Positions 21,139 through 21,756 of a stretch of 21,756 nt of DNA are shown here, in pieces. The notes beneath the pieces are model-generated. The model worked only from the letters and a program-made list of their open reading frames with translations, did not search any database and was not told the DNA's origin. Numbering within the stretch: position 1 is the stretch's first letter; the number at the start of each line of letters is the position of its first letter. Made by a program: the position numbers and the translations under genes. This DNA is from Verrucomicrobiota bacterium (GTDB lineage Bacteria; Verrucomicrobiota; Verrucomicrobiia; Limisphaerales; UBA1096): assembly GCA_003972865.1 (NCBI GenBank), contig QOAX01000085.1:1-21756 (forward strand), read 5' to 3'.

Positions 21139-21756
21139 TCAGGCGGTTTCGCCGATCGCCTGCGCCTCGTCGGCGAGCATTTGCTTGAGATTCCCGACGT
21201 GCCACTCGATGCCCTCGATGAACGACTTGAGCAGCCCTTCGAGTTTGCCTTGCCACAACACACCAAGCTTGAGTGTGGGAAAGCCGGGCAGCGGAATGGC
21301 GCGCACGCCCGGGACGCGCCTGGAGGAGGGCGACACGACACCGATGGCGATGCCGAAGCCCTTGGCTGCGAGTTTCTCCGCCAGGTCGAACGAGTTCACC
21401 TCGAGCGTCGTGTGCCAGTCCACGCCCGCGTCGGCAAGGCCGGTGCGGAAGATTTTTGTCACCGGCTCATCCGCCGGCAGGCAAATGAGTGGCTCGGTGA
21501 TTTTTCGCGACGCAAACAACTCATCGACTGACTTGATTTTTGACGACCGCTTGGCCACCAGCACCAGCGGGATTTCGAGCAGCGCGTGCCCCTCGATGCC
21601 GGGCGGCGGTTCCTTCTCGAGCACGGTTACGGCGACATCGATCTCGCGCGCGAGCAGCGCGGCCTCCAACGCCGGTTGATGTCCGGGTTGCAGCGACACC
21701 CTCAAATCGGGCCGGTTCTCGCGAACCTTTTCCATGATCGCCGGCATGTGGTCGCT
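21139..21756 (-). CDS. LysR-type transcriptional regulator, effector-binding domain (partial, N-terminus beyond right edge)
   Basis: The frame is open to the window edge (205 codons), so the DNA-binding helix-turn-helix lies outside. What is visible is a type 2 periplasmic-binding fold: RPDLRVSLQPGHQPALEAALLAREIDVAVTVL, PLVLVAKRSS, EPLICLPADEPV, LEVNSFDLAEKLAAKGFGIAIGV and GVRAIPLPGFP, the LysR co-inducer domain pattern. Its target and ligand cannot be read from this part. It is upstream of pyrF on the same strand (30 bp gap), but a regulatory link is not shown. Confidence 0.8.
   Translation of the reverse strand, partial: SDHMPAIMEKVRENRPDLRVSLQPGHQPALEAALLAREIDVAVTVLEKEPPPGIEGHALLEIPLVLVAKRSSKIKSVDELFASRKITEPLICLPADEPVTKIFRTGLADAGVDWHTTLEVNSFDLAEKLAAKGFGIAIGVVSPSSRRVPGVRAIPLPGFPTLKLGVLWQGKLEGLLKSFIEGIEWHVGNLKQMLADEAQAIGETA

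Noticed and set aside
1..21756. CRISPR arrays, insertion sequences, transposases or phage genes
   Set aside because: I found no regularly spaced repeats, terminal inverted repeats or transposase/phage motifs; the iterated palindrome is irregularly spaced and has no spacers.

Overview
The window is about 21.8 kb of GC-rich bacterial chromosome carrying mostly housekeeping genes, packed tightly on both strands. The gene content points to a Gram-negative relative of the Verrucomicrobiota/Planctomycetota group. It has an arabinose-5-phosphate isomerase for Kdo synthesis, so an LPS-type outer membrane is likely. It also has a very large secreted LamG/Ig/PA14 protein, a propeller-M28-PDZ peptidase with a signal peptide, an ECF sigma operon, and few clear Shine-Dalgarno sites. 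This placement is inferred from gene content and is not firm below phylum level.

Layout, left to right. Positions 1-2300 (-) hold the first 766 codons of a giant secreted protein that runs off the left edge. An AT-rich gap with a tandem TGTAAC box follows, then tRNA-Glu (-) with its own promoter. lspA and miaA (+) overlap each other and converge on a three-gene envelope-stress operon (-): ECF sigma factor, membrane anti-sigma-like protein, Spy/CpxP-like protein. Then come mrp and rpsT (+), the latter with a promoter and a terminator. The overlapping operon trhO-DUF445-SIMPL (-) and a small membrane protein of unknown function (+) are next. The operon scpA-scpB-pheA-kdsD (-) joins chromosome condensation, phenylalanine synthesis and Kdo synthesis. 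An NfeD-type membrane protease and a GGCT-like protein (+) follow, then the large peptidase (-), a GNAT-like protein (+), pyrF with a C-terminal zinc ribbon (-) and the C-terminal part of a LysR-type regulator (-) at the right edge.

The most striking signal is not a gene. The 10-bp palindrome CTTGGCCAAG occurs 15 times exactly, five of them inside a 14-bp palindrome CGCTTGGCCAAGCG, against well under one expected by chance. It lies in all reading frames of coding genes on both strands, where it writes recurring peptides (LAKR, LGQA, AWPS/AWPG), and also between genes. At least 13 single-mismatch copies are present, nine of them the same variant (CTTGGCCAGG / CCTGGCCAAG). This looks like a highly iterated palindrome analogous to cyanobacterial HIP1, and I regard it as the best candidate for an undescribed system here.

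Secondary points are a plausible ECF promoter pair (TGTAAC boxes), an anti-sigma protein made of two copies of one helical motif, a LamG module that interrupts an Ig-like domain, a Pro in place of the catalytic Thr in the prephenate dehydratase TRF motif, and a zinc ribbon fused to PyrF.
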